Below, piece after piece: positions 6,020-13,318 of a stretch of DNA of 13,585 bases. A program made the position numbers and the translations under genes. Source of the stretch: an uncultured Porphyromonadaceae bacterium (lineage in GTDB: Bacteria; Bacteroidota; Bacteroidia; Bacteroidales; Muribaculaceae). Below the pieces are notes generated by a model that saw only the letters and a program-made list of their open reading frames with translations, was not told where the DNA came from and did no database searches. The stretch lies in the NCBI GenBank assembly GCA_900550025.1, contig URQP01000075.1, positions 1-13,585 of the forward strand, given 5' to 3'. Position 1 is the first letter of the stretch; every line of letters starts with the position of its first letter.

Positions 6020-7627
6020 TCAAAAAGGAGGACGTGACCGCAAATCAATTACAGTACCTGTAACCGGATGCCGGAATACGATGCGGCTTGCGTGCAGATA
6101 AAGCCTGTCGGCACACGTACCATAAAGCATATCCCCCTTTATCGGTGAATCAAGGCCTTCAGGATGCGACGAATGCACACGCAATTGATGTGTACGTCCT
6201 GTCAAAGGCATAAATTTCATTCGCACCGAGTCGTCAGGATAACGGCACAACACCTCATAATCCGTGACAGCGGCCTTGCCTGATTCATAATCCACCACCT
6301 GCACAGGACGGTTCTCATAATCAAGACGCAACGGCAACGAGATGCGGCCTTTATCAGCAAACACTCCACCTTTCACAACCGCTATATATTCTTTTTGCAC
6401 CTCACGGCGCAGGAACTGACGCTGTAAATCTTCATGCGCTTCCTTAGTCTTCGCAACGACAAGCAATCCCGAAGTATGCATATCAAGACGATGCACGATA
6501 AGCGGCCCCGTAGCTTCCGGGAAACGCTCACGAGCGACATCATATACCGAACGGCAACCATCTTTCCCCGGAGCAGAAAGCATTCCTGCCGGCTTGTCGA
6601 CCACCCAAAGCCAACTGTCCTCATAAACAGTGTCCAATATAGGCTCCGGATTCCCCGCCAAAGGGCTGTCCTCCACATCCAGTCCCTGCAACATAAACTT
6701 CAGAATAGGCTCACACTTAGTCTTGCAGGCAGGATAAAATTGCAAATGCCTACGCACGACAGAAGATGGCGACTTACCCCACCAGAATTCCCCCATAGCC
6801 AATGGCTTCAAGCCGTTAATATAGGCATATTGCAGCAATTTAGGAGCGGCGCATTCTCCCGCCCCCGCAGGAGGCAATTCATTGCGGGCGGCCTCAAACA
6901 ATTCTGTCAAGCTAATTTCCTCGCCACGGCCATTCCTTACAACGAAAGAATCGAACATTTCCCGTTGCAATGCAGCCGAACGCTTCTTACGCTCCTCTTT
7001 CAATCCATTAATTTGAGACAACAACTCATTCAGGCGTCTTTCTATCTCCTCGTATTTCTCCCTCCACCGTTTTTTTATCCGTTTTAATTCCGCCTTCTCA
7101 AATTGGCTTTCCCTTATCATCGCGTCGGTCAATATGCCATTGGCGCGCATCTTGTCCCGCCTGCATTTCGATAAAGCCATATGCCTCTTGTATTCAGCGA
7201 CAGCATTGCCGGCCTCTTCCTTAGCCGACACCAGCGACCGCCTAAGACTCAAATAATCCCCGGAAGTCTCAATCGACGCAATTTTTCCGTTAATAGCAGA
7301 GATTTCAGCCTCCCCCTTACGGAAAAAGCTGCAAGGGCCAAGCAAATCATACACAGGCGGCACAAAGTAGGGATGGTCGTTGCGTCCCAAGATATTACCG
7401 GAATAGGCGGCAATGAAACCTATCCCGCCATCCCTTTCCCCGACAACCATTACCCCGAACATTTTCCCCTGCCCTATTTCATCTTTCCAATCCACACGAT
7501 TCTCGATATACTGCCGCACCTGCACGGCCGCTTCCTCGACAAGCGGATGAGGCTTGTAACAAAACGGATAAGTAAATTTATCCGGCAAACGGAATTCTGA
7601 TATGTCACGGACAAATCTATGCAACAT
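6020..7627 (-). CDS. RluA-family pseudouridine synthase with long coiled-coil and Cys-containing N-terminal region
   Basis: A 535-residue protein. The C-terminal part (about 325-535) is a complete RluA-type synthase, which converts uridine to pseudouridine in rRNA or tRNA. It has VVDKPAGMLSAPG (342-354), the catalytic HRLDMHTSGLLV (379-390, D382 the nucleophile), and LTGRTHQLRVH (475-485). The closest match I can recall is E. coli RluA (23S U746, tRNA U32), which is only about 219 residues long. The added N-terminus has a small domain (1-100), a charged helical stretch likely to be coiled coil (about 105-225), and a segment with GECAAPKLL (257-265), EFWWG (280-284) and FYPACKTKC (297-305). 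The ATG at 7627 was chosen because a promoter box lies just upstream; the 89-codon in-frame extension beyond it runs through the terminator and into rplQ. The exact RNA target is not readable. Confidence 0.92.
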   Translation of the reverse strand: MLHRFVRDISEFRLPDKFTYPFCYKPHPLVEEAAVQVRQYIENRVDWKDEIGQGKMFGVMVVGERDGGIGFIAAYSGNILGRNDHPYFVPPVYDLLGPCSFFRKGEAEISAINGKIASIETSGDYLSLRRSLVSAKEEAGNAVAEYKRHMALSKCRRDKMRANGILTDAMIRESQFEKAELKRIKKRWREKYEEIERRLNELLSQINGLKEERKKRSAALQREMFDSFVVRNGRGEEISLTELFEAARNELPPAGAGECAAPKLLQYAYINGLKPLAMGEFWWGKSPSSVVRRHLQFYPACKTKCEPILKFMLQGLDVEDSPLAGNPEPILDTVYEDSWLWVVDKPAGMLSAPGKDGCRSVYDVARERFPEATGPLIVHRLDMHTSGLLVVAKTKEAHEDLQRQFLRREVQKEYIAVVKGGVFADKGRISLPLRLDYENRPVQVVDYESGKAAVTDYEVLCRYPDDSVRMKFMPLTGRTHQLRVHSSHPEGLDSPIKGDMLYGTCADRLYLHASRIVFRHPVTGTVIDLRSRPPF

Positions 7628-7631
7628 AATG

Positions 7632-7665
7632 CAAAGGTACAATACTCCCGGGAAATAACAGCAAA
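7632..7665 (-). promoter_or_regulatory. Promoter of the RluA-family gene, predicted nearly leaderless
   Basis: On the minus strand TACCTTTG (7639 down to 7632) fits TAnnTTTG, and TTTG at 7665-7662 fits the -33 box with a 22-base spacer, slightly long. The -7 box ends only 4 bases before the ATG at 7627. Transcription starting at the usual distance would therefore give an mRNA with almost no 5' leader. The -33 TTTG overlaps the T-tract of the preceding terminator. Confidence 0.6.
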
Positions 7666-7694
7666 AGGCGGATGGCATTAAATCCATCCGCCTT
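7665..7694 (-). terminator. Intrinsic terminator of the spc/alpha ribosomal operon
   Basis: A perfect 11-bp stem, AAGGCGGATGG (7665-7675) with CCATCCGCCTT (7684-7694), and an 8-base loop. On the minus strand the descending arm runs into CTTTTGCTGTTATTT, a T-rich but interrupted tail. It lies 27 bases past the rplQ stop, the expected place for the end of the operon. On the plus strand no transcript is expected to reach it. Confidence 0.85.
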
Positions 7695-7721
7695 GCATAT
7701 ACGATAACCTTTTTACCGCTT

Positions 7722-8237
7722 TTATTCTGCAGCTTTTTCTTCTGCCTTCGGAGCTTCTTCTGCCGGTTCAGCTTTCGGAGCCTCGGCAACAGGAGCCGCA
7801 GTTTCCGCAGCAGCCGATTTGCCACGAGAACGGCGTGTACGAGTTGTTTTCTTCTTAGCAGCCGTCTTAAGCATATTCTCATTATAATCGACAAGCTCTA
7901 TGAAACACATCTTAGCATTGTCGCCAAGACGGTTGCCTGTCTTCAAGATACGAGTATACCCACCCGGACGGTCGGCGATTTTCGCCGCGATTTCATTATA
8001 CAACTCTTTCACAGCTTCCTTGTTCTGCAAGTAGCGGAACACGACACGGCGCGACGCTGTAGTGTCATCCTTAGCACGGTTGATTATAGGCTCAGCATAT
8101 ACACGCAACGCTTTTGCCTTAGCCAAAGTCGTAAAGATTCTCTTGTGCATGATAAGCGATATAGTCATATTCGCCAACATCGCATCGAGATGAGCTTTTT
8201 TACGGCCTAAATGATTAATTTTCTTATTATGTCTCAT
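7722..8237 (-). CDS. rplQ: 50S ribosomal protein L17 with charged C-terminal tail
   Basis: A 171-residue bL17, the last gene of the operon. Residues 1 to about 125 are the conserved ribosomal core, from [20 protein letters not shown] at the start through [16 protein letters not shown] (91-106) to the IELVDY strand (113-118). This core contacts 23S rRNA near the peptide exit tunnel. Beyond it lies a tail absent from E. coli L17 (127 residues): a basic stretch (128-140), then an Ala/Glu/Pro-rich acidic stretch (141-171) containing EAPKAE twice. The tail is likely disordered. The start lies 5 bases after the rpoA stop, so translation is probably coupled. Confidence 0.98.
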   Translation of the reverse strand: MRHNKKINHLGRKKAHLDAMLANMTISLIMHKRIFTTLAKAKALRVYAEPIINRAKDDTTASRRVVFRYLQNKEAVKELYNEIAAKIADRPGGYTRILKTGNRLGDNAKMCFIELVDYNENMLKTAAKKKTTRTRRSRGKSAAAETAAPVAEAPKAEPAEEAPKAEEKAAE

Positions 8238-8242
8238 CTTTG

Positions 8243-9238
8243 TTATTCTTTATCTAATTTATACTTAGAGATATCCATCCCGAACGAAAGGTTCAGGCTC
8301 GCAAGCAAATCGTCAAGCTCGGTGAGCGATTTTTTACCGAAATTGCGGAATTTCAACAAGTCGGTCTTATTGAATTGCACAAGCTCGCCTAAAGTCTCGA
8401 CTTCTGCGCTCTTCAAGCAATTAAGCGCGCGCACAGACAGATCCATATCGACAAGCTTCGATTTCAGAAGCTGGCGCATATGCAGCACTTCCTCGTCGAA
8501 TTCTTCATTTCCGTCGGTCTCGGTAGTCTCAATCGTAATCTTCTCGTCAGAGAACAGCATAAAGTGATAAATCAATATCTTAGCCGCCTCTTTCAAAGCC
8601 TCTTTCGGATGGATGGAACCATCAGTTGTAATTTCAAGTACAAGTTTCTCGTAGTCAGTCTTCTGCTCCACACGATAATTTTCCACCGCATACTTGACAT
8701 TTACAATCGGAGTATAAATAGAATCGATTGCTATAACATCAACAGGGTCGTTAGGATTGACGTTTTCTTCAGCAGGCACATATCCGCGCCCTTTGTTGAT
8801 AGTGTAATCCATCGTGAAGGAAGCTACAGTTGGATCTAAATGGCAAATAACCAAATCCGGATTTAGTACTTCAAAACCAGAAAGTTCCTTGCCTAAATCA
8901 CCGGCTGTCAAAACTTCTTTTCCCGACACATTAATCTTGGCAGAAACAGGTTCATCCGCCTCTACCGTATGCTTGAACCGTACCTTCTTCAAGTTAAGGA
9001 TGATGTTTGTCACATCTTCGATAACCCCGGGAATTGTTGCGAACTCATGCTTTACCCCATCGATACGTATCGATGAGATAGCATAACCCTCGAGCGAAGA
9101 AAGAAGGATTCTTCTAAGCGCATTGCCAACCGTGACACCGTAGCCCGGTTCCAATGGACGGAACTCGAACTTTCCGAAACGGTTGTCGGCCTCGAGCATT
9201 AATACTTTATCGGGTTTCTGAAATGCTAAAATAGCCAT
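8243..9238 (-). CDS. rpoA: DNA-directed RNA polymerase subunit alpha
   Basis: A 331-residue alpha subunit, which dimerises to nucleate assembly of beta and beta' and whose C-terminal domain touches UP-element DNA and activators. The N-terminal domain (about 1-235) shows the assembly region [19 protein letters not shown] (31-49). The C-terminal domain (about 253-320) includes [10 protein letters not shown] (267-276) and FGKKSLTEL (300-308). By alignment with E. coli, the DNA-contacting R265, N268, G296, K298 and S299 are kept as R270, N273, G301, K303 and S304. This suggests that UP-element-type recognition is possible in this lineage despite its divergent sigma-70. Length matches the usual family size. 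It lies between rpsD and rplQ as in most alpha operons. Confidence 0.99.
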   Translation of the reverse strand: MAILAFQKPDKVLMLEADNRFGKFEFRPLEPGYGVTVGNALRRILLSSLEGYAISSIRIDGVKHEFATIPGVIEDVTNIILNLKKVRFKHTVEADEPVSAKINVSGKEVLTAGDLGKELSGFEVLNPDLVICHLDPTVASFTMDYTINKGRGYVPAEENVNPNDPVDVIAIDSIYTPIVNVKYAVENYRVEQKTDYEKLVLEITTDGSIHPKEALKEAAKILIYHFMLFSDEKITIETTETDGNEEFDEEVLHMRQLLKSKLVDMDLSVRALNCLKSAEVETLGELVQFNKTDLLKFRNFGKKSLTELDDLLASLNLSFGMDISKYKLDKE

Positions 9239-9254
9239 GGATATTTACAATTTA

Positions 9255-9860
9255 TTATTTAGAATACAACTCGACGATTGACTGCTCTTTAATGTTTTCA
9301 GGGATATCTTCCCTCTGCGGGAGATGGAGCAATTTTCCGCCTTTTATGCTTTCATCCCATTCAAGCCAAGGATATTTGCTATGGTTGAACCCAGCCAAGG
9401 CATCTGCAATAACTTCGAGTGATTTGGATTTTTCGCGCACAGCCACTACGTCACCCGGTTTTACGGAATAAGACGGAATGTTGAGCACTTTTCCGTTTAC
9501 CGTTATATGACGGTGATTGACCAACTGGCGTGCTGCCGCACGTGTCGGTGCAATGCCCAAGCGGAAAACGACATTGTCGAGACGAGCCTCAAGCAACTGG
9601 AGCAGGATTTCACCTGTAATACCCTTAGTACGCTCGGCTTTGTCGAACAAGTTGCGGAACTGACGTTCCAATACCCCGTATGTATATTTCGCTTTTTGCT
9701 TTTCACGCAACTGATTGCCGTATTCAGATATTTTCTTTCTTCTATTGGCACCATGCTGACCCGGGGCATAATTTTTCTTAGCAAGCACTTTGTCTTCACC
9801 AAAAATCGGCTCGCCGAATTTTCTAGCAATTTTCGTTTTAGGTCCGGTATATCTCGCCAT
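9255..9860 (-). CDS. rpsD: 30S ribosomal protein S4
   Basis: A 201-residue uS4, a primary 16S rRNA-binding protein that nucleates 30S assembly. The N-terminal part starts [17 protein letters not shown] and lacks the zinc-binding cysteines found in some S4 proteins. The S4 RNA-binding domain spans about 92-145, with [20 protein letters not shown] (93-112). S4 is a translational autoregulator in E. coli (leader before rpsM) and Bacillus (leader before rpsD). The 138-base gap upstream, the largest in this operon, could hold such a leader. It is 16 bases upstream of rpoA. Confidence 0.98.
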   Translation of the reverse strand: MARYTGPKTKIARKFGEPIFGEDKVLAKKNYAPGQHGANRRKKISEYGNQLREKQKAKYTYGVLERQFRNLFDKAERTKGITGEILLQLLEARLDNVVFRLGIAPTRAAARQLVNHRHITVNGKVLNIPSYSVKPGDVVAVREKSKSLEVIADALAGFNHSKYPWLEWDESIKGGKLLHLPQREDIPENIKEQSIVELYSK

Positions 9861-9908
9861 TTCTAATACTTTTTTAAAATTAAAGTTGAATACGAATCTT
9901 CCTTAGTG

Positions 9909-9943
9909 CAGCCGCGATTGCAGAGAGGTGGCTAAATGCAATC
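9909..9943 (-). promoter_or_regulatory. Possible structured leader upstream of rpsD
   Basis: The gap 9861-9998 holds no gene. On the minus strand it contains a perfect 7-bp hairpin, GATTGCA (9943-9937) with TGCAATC (9922-9916). Its 14-base loop includes AGCC (9933-9930), which can pair with GGCT (9913-9910) just 3' of the stem. The pairings could be alternatives or form a strained pseudoknot. The element ends 48 bases before the rpsD ATG. An S4-responsive site is an attractive guess because the alpha-operon S4 target in E. coli is a pseudoknot, but no primary-sequence match was seen. Confidence 0.35.
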
Positions 9944-9998
9944 AAATTCACATATTAAGATTCTGAAATAAATAATAATCCGAGTTTCTCTTTAATGG

Positions 9999-10388
9999 TT
10001 ATACTCTTCTTCTCTTAGGAGGACGGCATCCATTGTGAGGAAGCGGAGTAACGTCGATAATCTCCGTCACTTCTATACCTGCACCATGAACCGTACGAAT
10101 AGCCGACTCACGTCCGTTGCCCGGCCCTTTGACATAGGCCTTCACCTTACGCAAGCCAAGGTCGTATGCGACTTTAGCGCAATCCTGCGCCGCCATCTGA
10201 GCTGCGTAGGGAGTGTTCTTCTTAGAACCCCTGAAGCCCATTTTACCGGCGCTTGACCATGAAATAACTTGTCCTTCGCTGTTAGCCAAGCACACAATAA
10301 TGTTGTTGAAAGACGAATGTACATGAAGCTGACCCATAGCGTCAACCTTGACATTTCTCTTTTTTGCTGCGACTGTCTTTTTTGCCAT
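9999..10388 (-). CDS. rpsK: 30S ribosomal protein S11
   Basis: A 129-residue uS11 of the 30S platform, where it binds 16S rRNA with S6/S18 and lines the mRNA exit region near the anti-Shine-Dalgarno sequence. The body has [10 protein letters not shown] (23-32), [13 protein letters not shown] (45-57) and [15 protein letters not shown] (85-99). The C-terminus is [14 protein letters not shown] (116-129), including the conserved Asn-Gly known as an isoaspartate site in E. coli S11. It lies 9 bases after rpsM. The 138-base gap on its 3' side separates it from rpsD. Confidence 0.98.
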   Translation of the reverse strand: MAKKTVAAKKRNVKVDAMGQLHVHSSFNNIIVCLANSEGQVISWSSAGKMGFRGSKKNTPYAAQMAAQDCAKVAYDLGLRKVKAYVKGPGNGRESAIRTVHGAGIEVTEIIDVTPLPHNGCRPPKRRRV

Positions 10389-10397
10389 ACTTTAATT

Positions 10398-10778
10398 TTA
10401 TTTAGTAGCTTTTTTCTTGTTTGCAACAGTTTTCTTACGTCCCTTGCGCGTACGGGCGTTGTTCTTAGTGCTCTGTCCGCGGACAGGCAATCCCAAACGG
10501 TGACGGATACCACGATAGCAACCGATATCCATAAGACGCTTGATATTCAATTGCACTTCGCTGCGAAGATCACCTTCCACCTTGTAGTTGTTGCCGATTA
10601 TCTCACGCACTTTCGCTGCCTGTGCGTCTGTCCAGTCCTGAATCTTTATGCTTTTATCAACACCTGCCTCAGCCAAGATTTTATTAGCCGAGCTGCGTCC
10701 GATACCATAAATATAAGTCAGGGCAATTTCTCCTCTCTTATTTTGGGGCAAGTCTACACCAACAATTCTTACTGCCAT
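10398..10778 (-). CDS. rpsM: 30S ribosomal protein S13
   Basis: A 126-residue uS13 of the 30S head, which contacts the P-site tRNA through its C-terminal tail and forms an intersubunit bridge. Recognised from [20 protein letters not shown] (4-23), the helix-hairpin-helix [13 protein letters not shown] (23-35), and the family signature [17 protein letters not shown] (86-102) followed by [10 protein letters not shown] (104-113). The tail is very basic, as expected. A 32-base A/T-rich gap separates it from rpmJ, with no visible structure. Confidence 0.98.
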   Translation of the reverse strand: MAVRIVGVDLPQNKRGEIALTYIYGIGRSSANKILAEAGVDKSIKIQDWTDAQAAKVREIIGNNYKVEGDLRSEVQLNIKRLMDIGCYRGIRHRLGLPVRGQSTKNNARTRKGRKKTVANKKKATK

Positions 10779-10810
10779 AAACTATAATAATTTTTCGCAA
10801 AAATAATAAA

Positions 10811-10927
10811 TTATCCTTGACGTTGTTTATACTTAGGGTTTTTCTTGTTAATCACATATACGCGTCCTTTTCTTCTAACTATCTTGCTGTCAGGAGTGCG
10901 CTTTTTAACTGATGCTCTTACTTTCAT
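10811..10927 (-). CDS. rpmJ: 50S ribosomal protein L36, zinc-free type
   Basis: A 38-residue bL36, found by direct translation between rpsM and infA. It starts [12 protein letters not shown] and ends KYKQRQG, matching canonical L36 at both ends. The usual zinc site (Cys11, Cys14, Cys27, His33) is entirely replaced, here by Thr11, Ser14, Asn27 and Tyr33, so this is a C-minus form that cannot bind zinc that way. It lies 13 bases after infA. Length is normal for the family. Confidence 0.97.
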   Translation of the reverse strand: MKVRASVKKRTPDSKIVRRKGRVYVINKKNPKYKQRQG

Positions 10928-10940
10928 ATCTGTTGTTTTT

Positions 10941-11159
10941 TTATTTATATCTAAACGCGATTCTTCCTTTTGTCAGGTCGTAAGGCGACATTTCCACTTT
11001 CACCTTATCACCCGGCAATATTTTAATATAATGCATCCGCATCTTTCCGGAGATGTGGGCTGTTATCTCATGTCCGTTTTCCAGCTCCACGCGGAACATT
11101 GCGTTCGACAATGCCTCCACAATCACTCCGTCTTGCTCTATTGCAGCCTGTTTTGCCAT
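10941..11159 (-). CDS. infA: Translation initiation factor IF-1
   Basis: A 72-residue OB-fold protein that binds the 30S A site during initiation with IF-2 and IF-3. The whole length matches the family: [20 protein letters not shown] (5-24), then [20 protein letters not shown] (28-47), then [20 protein letters not shown] (48-67). The start ATG lies 12 bases after the map stop. Placement between map and rpmJ is the classic order. Confidence 0.98.
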   Translation of the reverse strand: MAKQAAIEQDGVIVEALSNAMFRVELENGHEITAHISGKMRMHYIKILPGDKVKVEMSPYDLTKGRIAFRYK

Positions 11160-11171
11160 ATAACTATATTC

Positions 11172-11954
11172 TTAAAACGATTTATCTTTCAGTTCTTTTT
11201 CTATAAACTCAAATGAAGAAAGTATGTCGGCTTTCTTTCCACGAATGGCAACCGTATGCTCAAAGTGAGCGGAAGGCTTACGGTCACGCGTGCGGCACGT
11301 CCACCTGTCACTTTCGATTACCACATTTCGGCTTCCCATATTTATCATAGGCTCAATAGCGATACACATTCCATTCTTCAATAACGGACCTACGCCACGA
11401 CGCCCATAATTAGGGACAGCCGGATCCTCATGCAACTTTCTGCCAATGCCATGGCCTGTCATCTCACGCACTACGGAATAACCGCGGCGCTCGCAATATT
11501 CCTGCACGGCATTGCTGATATGTCCGACACGGTTGTCCTCCACTGCCTGTTCGATTCCTTTATACAAGGACTCTTTCGTGGTGCGCAACAAATCCTTTAC
11601 CTTCTCATCGACCTCCCCGACACAAAAAGTATATGCCGAATCGCCGTTATAACCGTCCTTCACCACGCCGCAATCTATCGATATGATATCGCCGTCGCGC
11701 AAAGTCTGGTTCGAAGGGATGCCATGCACCACCACTTCATTGACAGATGTGCAAATCGTATTAGGGAAACCTCCGTACCCCAAAAAGCCGGGAACTCCTC
11801 CGTTGTCACGGATAAATTCATTGGCTATTTTGTCAAGTCTCAGCGTTGTAATCCCTGGTGCTATCCACTTGGCAAGCTCGCCAAGCGTCTTACCCACCAG
11901 CAGATTACTTTCACGCATCAACTCAATTTCTTCATCTGTTTTAAGATAAATCAT
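11172..11954 (-). CDS. map: Methionine aminopeptidase, type I
   Basis: A 260-residue dinuclear-metal enzyme that removes the initiator methionine from nascent proteins after deformylation. All expected active-site residues are visible: H77 (VVHGIP), metal ligands D94 (SIDCGV) and D105 (NGDSAYTF), H168 in TGHGIGRKLHED, H175 in the same segment, E201 in AIEPMI, and E232 in AHFEHTVA. There is no N-terminal zinc-finger or SH3-binding extension, so it is type Ia as in E. coli. It lies 20 bases after secY and 12 before infA, and is presumably co-transcribed with both. Confidence 0.98.
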   Translation of the reverse strand: MIYLKTDEEIELMRESNLLVGKTLGELAKWIAPGITTLRLDKIANEFIRDNGGVPGFLGYGGFPNTICTSVNEVVVHGIPSNQTLRDGDIISIDCGVVKDGYNGDSAYTFCVGEVDEKVKDLLRTTKESLYKGIEQAVEDNRVGHISNAVQEYCERRGYSVVREMTGHGIGRKLHEDPAVPNYGRRGVGPLLKNGMCIAIEPMINMGSRNVVIESDRWTCRTRDRKPSAHFEHTVAIRGKKADILSSFEFIEKELKDKSF

Positions 11955-11974
11955 ATTCCGGCTCTCCGAAATTT

Positions 11975-13312
11975 TTAATAACCGGCACCTGTTGTGCGGC
12001 CTTTCAATTTTCCGGACTTCATCATTCCGTCATAATGGTGCATCATCAGATGGCTCTCTACTTGCGACAGCGTGTCAAGAACCACACCCACCATAATCAG
12101 CAACGATGTTCCGCCAAAGAACTGTGCAAAACTGTGATTAATACCGCAAATATTGGCAAACGCCGGCATAATCGCTACAATACCAAGGAAAATCGAGCCC
12201 GGCAAAGTGATTCTCGACAAAATAGAGTCGAGATACTCCGCTGTCTTCGTCCCCGGTTTCACTCCCGGTATAAAGCCGTTGTTGCGCTTCATATCGTCGG
12301 CCATCTGCGTGGGACGCACTGTGATGGCGGTATAGAAATATGTAAACGCCACAATCATCACGAAATAGATGAAGTTATACCAGAAACCTGTCATGTCGGT
12401 CAATGCGCGTACAAAAGGACTGGCCTCACCGCGCGCACCAAATCCGGCAAGCGTGATAGGAATGAACATGATTGCCTGAGCGAAGATTATCGGCATCACA
12501 CCGGCCGCGTTGACCTTCAGCGGTATGAACTGGCGCGCGCCGCCGTATTGCTTGTTGCCGACAATACGTTTTGCATATTGCACCGGAACCTTGCGTGTGC
12601 CTTGCACAAGAAGCACGGCACCGAGGATAACGGCAAACAGAAGCACGATTTCAACGACAAACATCACCAGACCGCCTTGAGCGGTAGTAAGCCTGTTCGT
12701 AAACTCCTGAACGAAAGCACCCGGGAAACGTGCGATTATACCAACGAGGATTATGAACGAAATACCGTTTCCTATACCCTTGTCGGTGATACGCTCTCCG
12801 AGCCACATGATGAACATACTTCCTGCCGCAAGTATGATTGTCATATAGGTCATCGTCCAGAACGAGAAATGCGCGTTACCGCCTGCCGAGTTAACCTGCA
12901 CTTGCAGATTGACCAGATAGGCCGGAGCTTGAAGCAACAGTATTATCACTGTCAGGTAGCGCGTATATTGGTTAATCTTCATACGCCCGCTCTCGCCCTC
13001 ACGCTGCAATTTCTGGAACGAGGGGAGCACCATGCCCAGCAATTGTATCACGATGGAAGCCGTGATGTAAGGCATGATTCCCAACGCAAAAATCGAAGCC
13101 TGTGAGAACGCACCTCCGGAGAACATATCAAGCAACTGCATCAAGCCGCTGTCCGTGAAATTCCGGAGAGCATCAAGCTCGTTAGGGTTGATACCCGGAA
13201 GAACCACGTAACAACCCACACGATAGACAAGCACCAATAGAAAAGTCACGATTATACGCTTACGCAAATCTTCTATCTTGCTGATGTTCTTTATTGTCTC
13301 AATGAATCTCAT
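11975..13312 (-). CDS. secY: Protein translocase subunit SecY
   Basis: A 445-residue inner-membrane protein with about ten membrane segments, forming the channel of the SecYEG translocon for secreted and membrane proteins. The N-terminus (RFIETIKNISKIEDLRKRI) precedes the first segment. Both SecY signatures are seen: GIMPYITASIVIQLLG (78-93) and WLGERITDKGIGNGISFII (170-188). The cytoplasmic loop has the conserved TRKVPVQYAKR (239-249), and another loop carries RPTQMADDMKRNNGFIPGVK (333-352). The C-terminal GVVLDTLSQVESHL (409-422) is also conserved. The start lies 6 bases after rplO. Confidence 0.98.
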   Translation of the reverse strand: MRFIETIKNISKIEDLRKRIIVTFLLVLVYRVGCYVVLPGINPNELDALRNFTDSGLMQLLDMFSGGAFSQASIFALGIMPYITASIVIQLLGMVLPSFQKLQREGESGRMKINQYTRYLTVIILLLQAPAYLVNLQVQVNSAGGNAHFSFWTMTYMTIILAAGSMFIMWLGERITDKGIGNGISFIILVGIIARFPGAFVQEFTNRLTTAQGGLVMFVVEIVLLFAVILGAVLLVQGTRKVPVQYAKRIVGNKQYGGARQFIPLKVNAAGVMPIIFAQAIMFIPITLAGFGARGEASPFVRALTDMTGFWYNFIYFVMIVAFTYFYTAITVRPTQMADDMKRNNGFIPGVKPGTKTAEYLDSILSRITLPGSIFLGIVAIMPAFANICGINHSFAQFFGGTSLLIMVGVVLDTLSQVESHLMMHHYDGMMKSGKLKGRTTGAGY

Positions 13313-13318
13313 TGTCTG

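Noticed and set aside
6049..6063. A perfect short palindrome, TTACAG-TAC-CTGTAA, near the menG/RluA-type convergence
   Set aside because: It lies within the conserved coding sequence (VTGTVI) and has only a 6-bp stem with a 3-base loop and no T-tract, so it is better explained by codon content than as a terminator.
6434..7087. A plus-strand open frame of 217 codons
   Set aside because: It is antisense to the conserved RluA-type gene, with no family resemblance and no promoter.
7628..7894. An 89-codon N-terminal extension of the RluA-type gene, rich in Arg/Leu/Lys
   Set aside because: It reads through the terminator hairpin and overlaps rplQ in another frame. The family-like sequence begins at the ATG at 7627, next to a promoter box.
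12035..13105. A plus-strand open frame of 356 codons
   Set aside because: It is fully antisense to secY. Its His/Arg/Asn-rich translation is what the reverse of hydrophobic codons gives.
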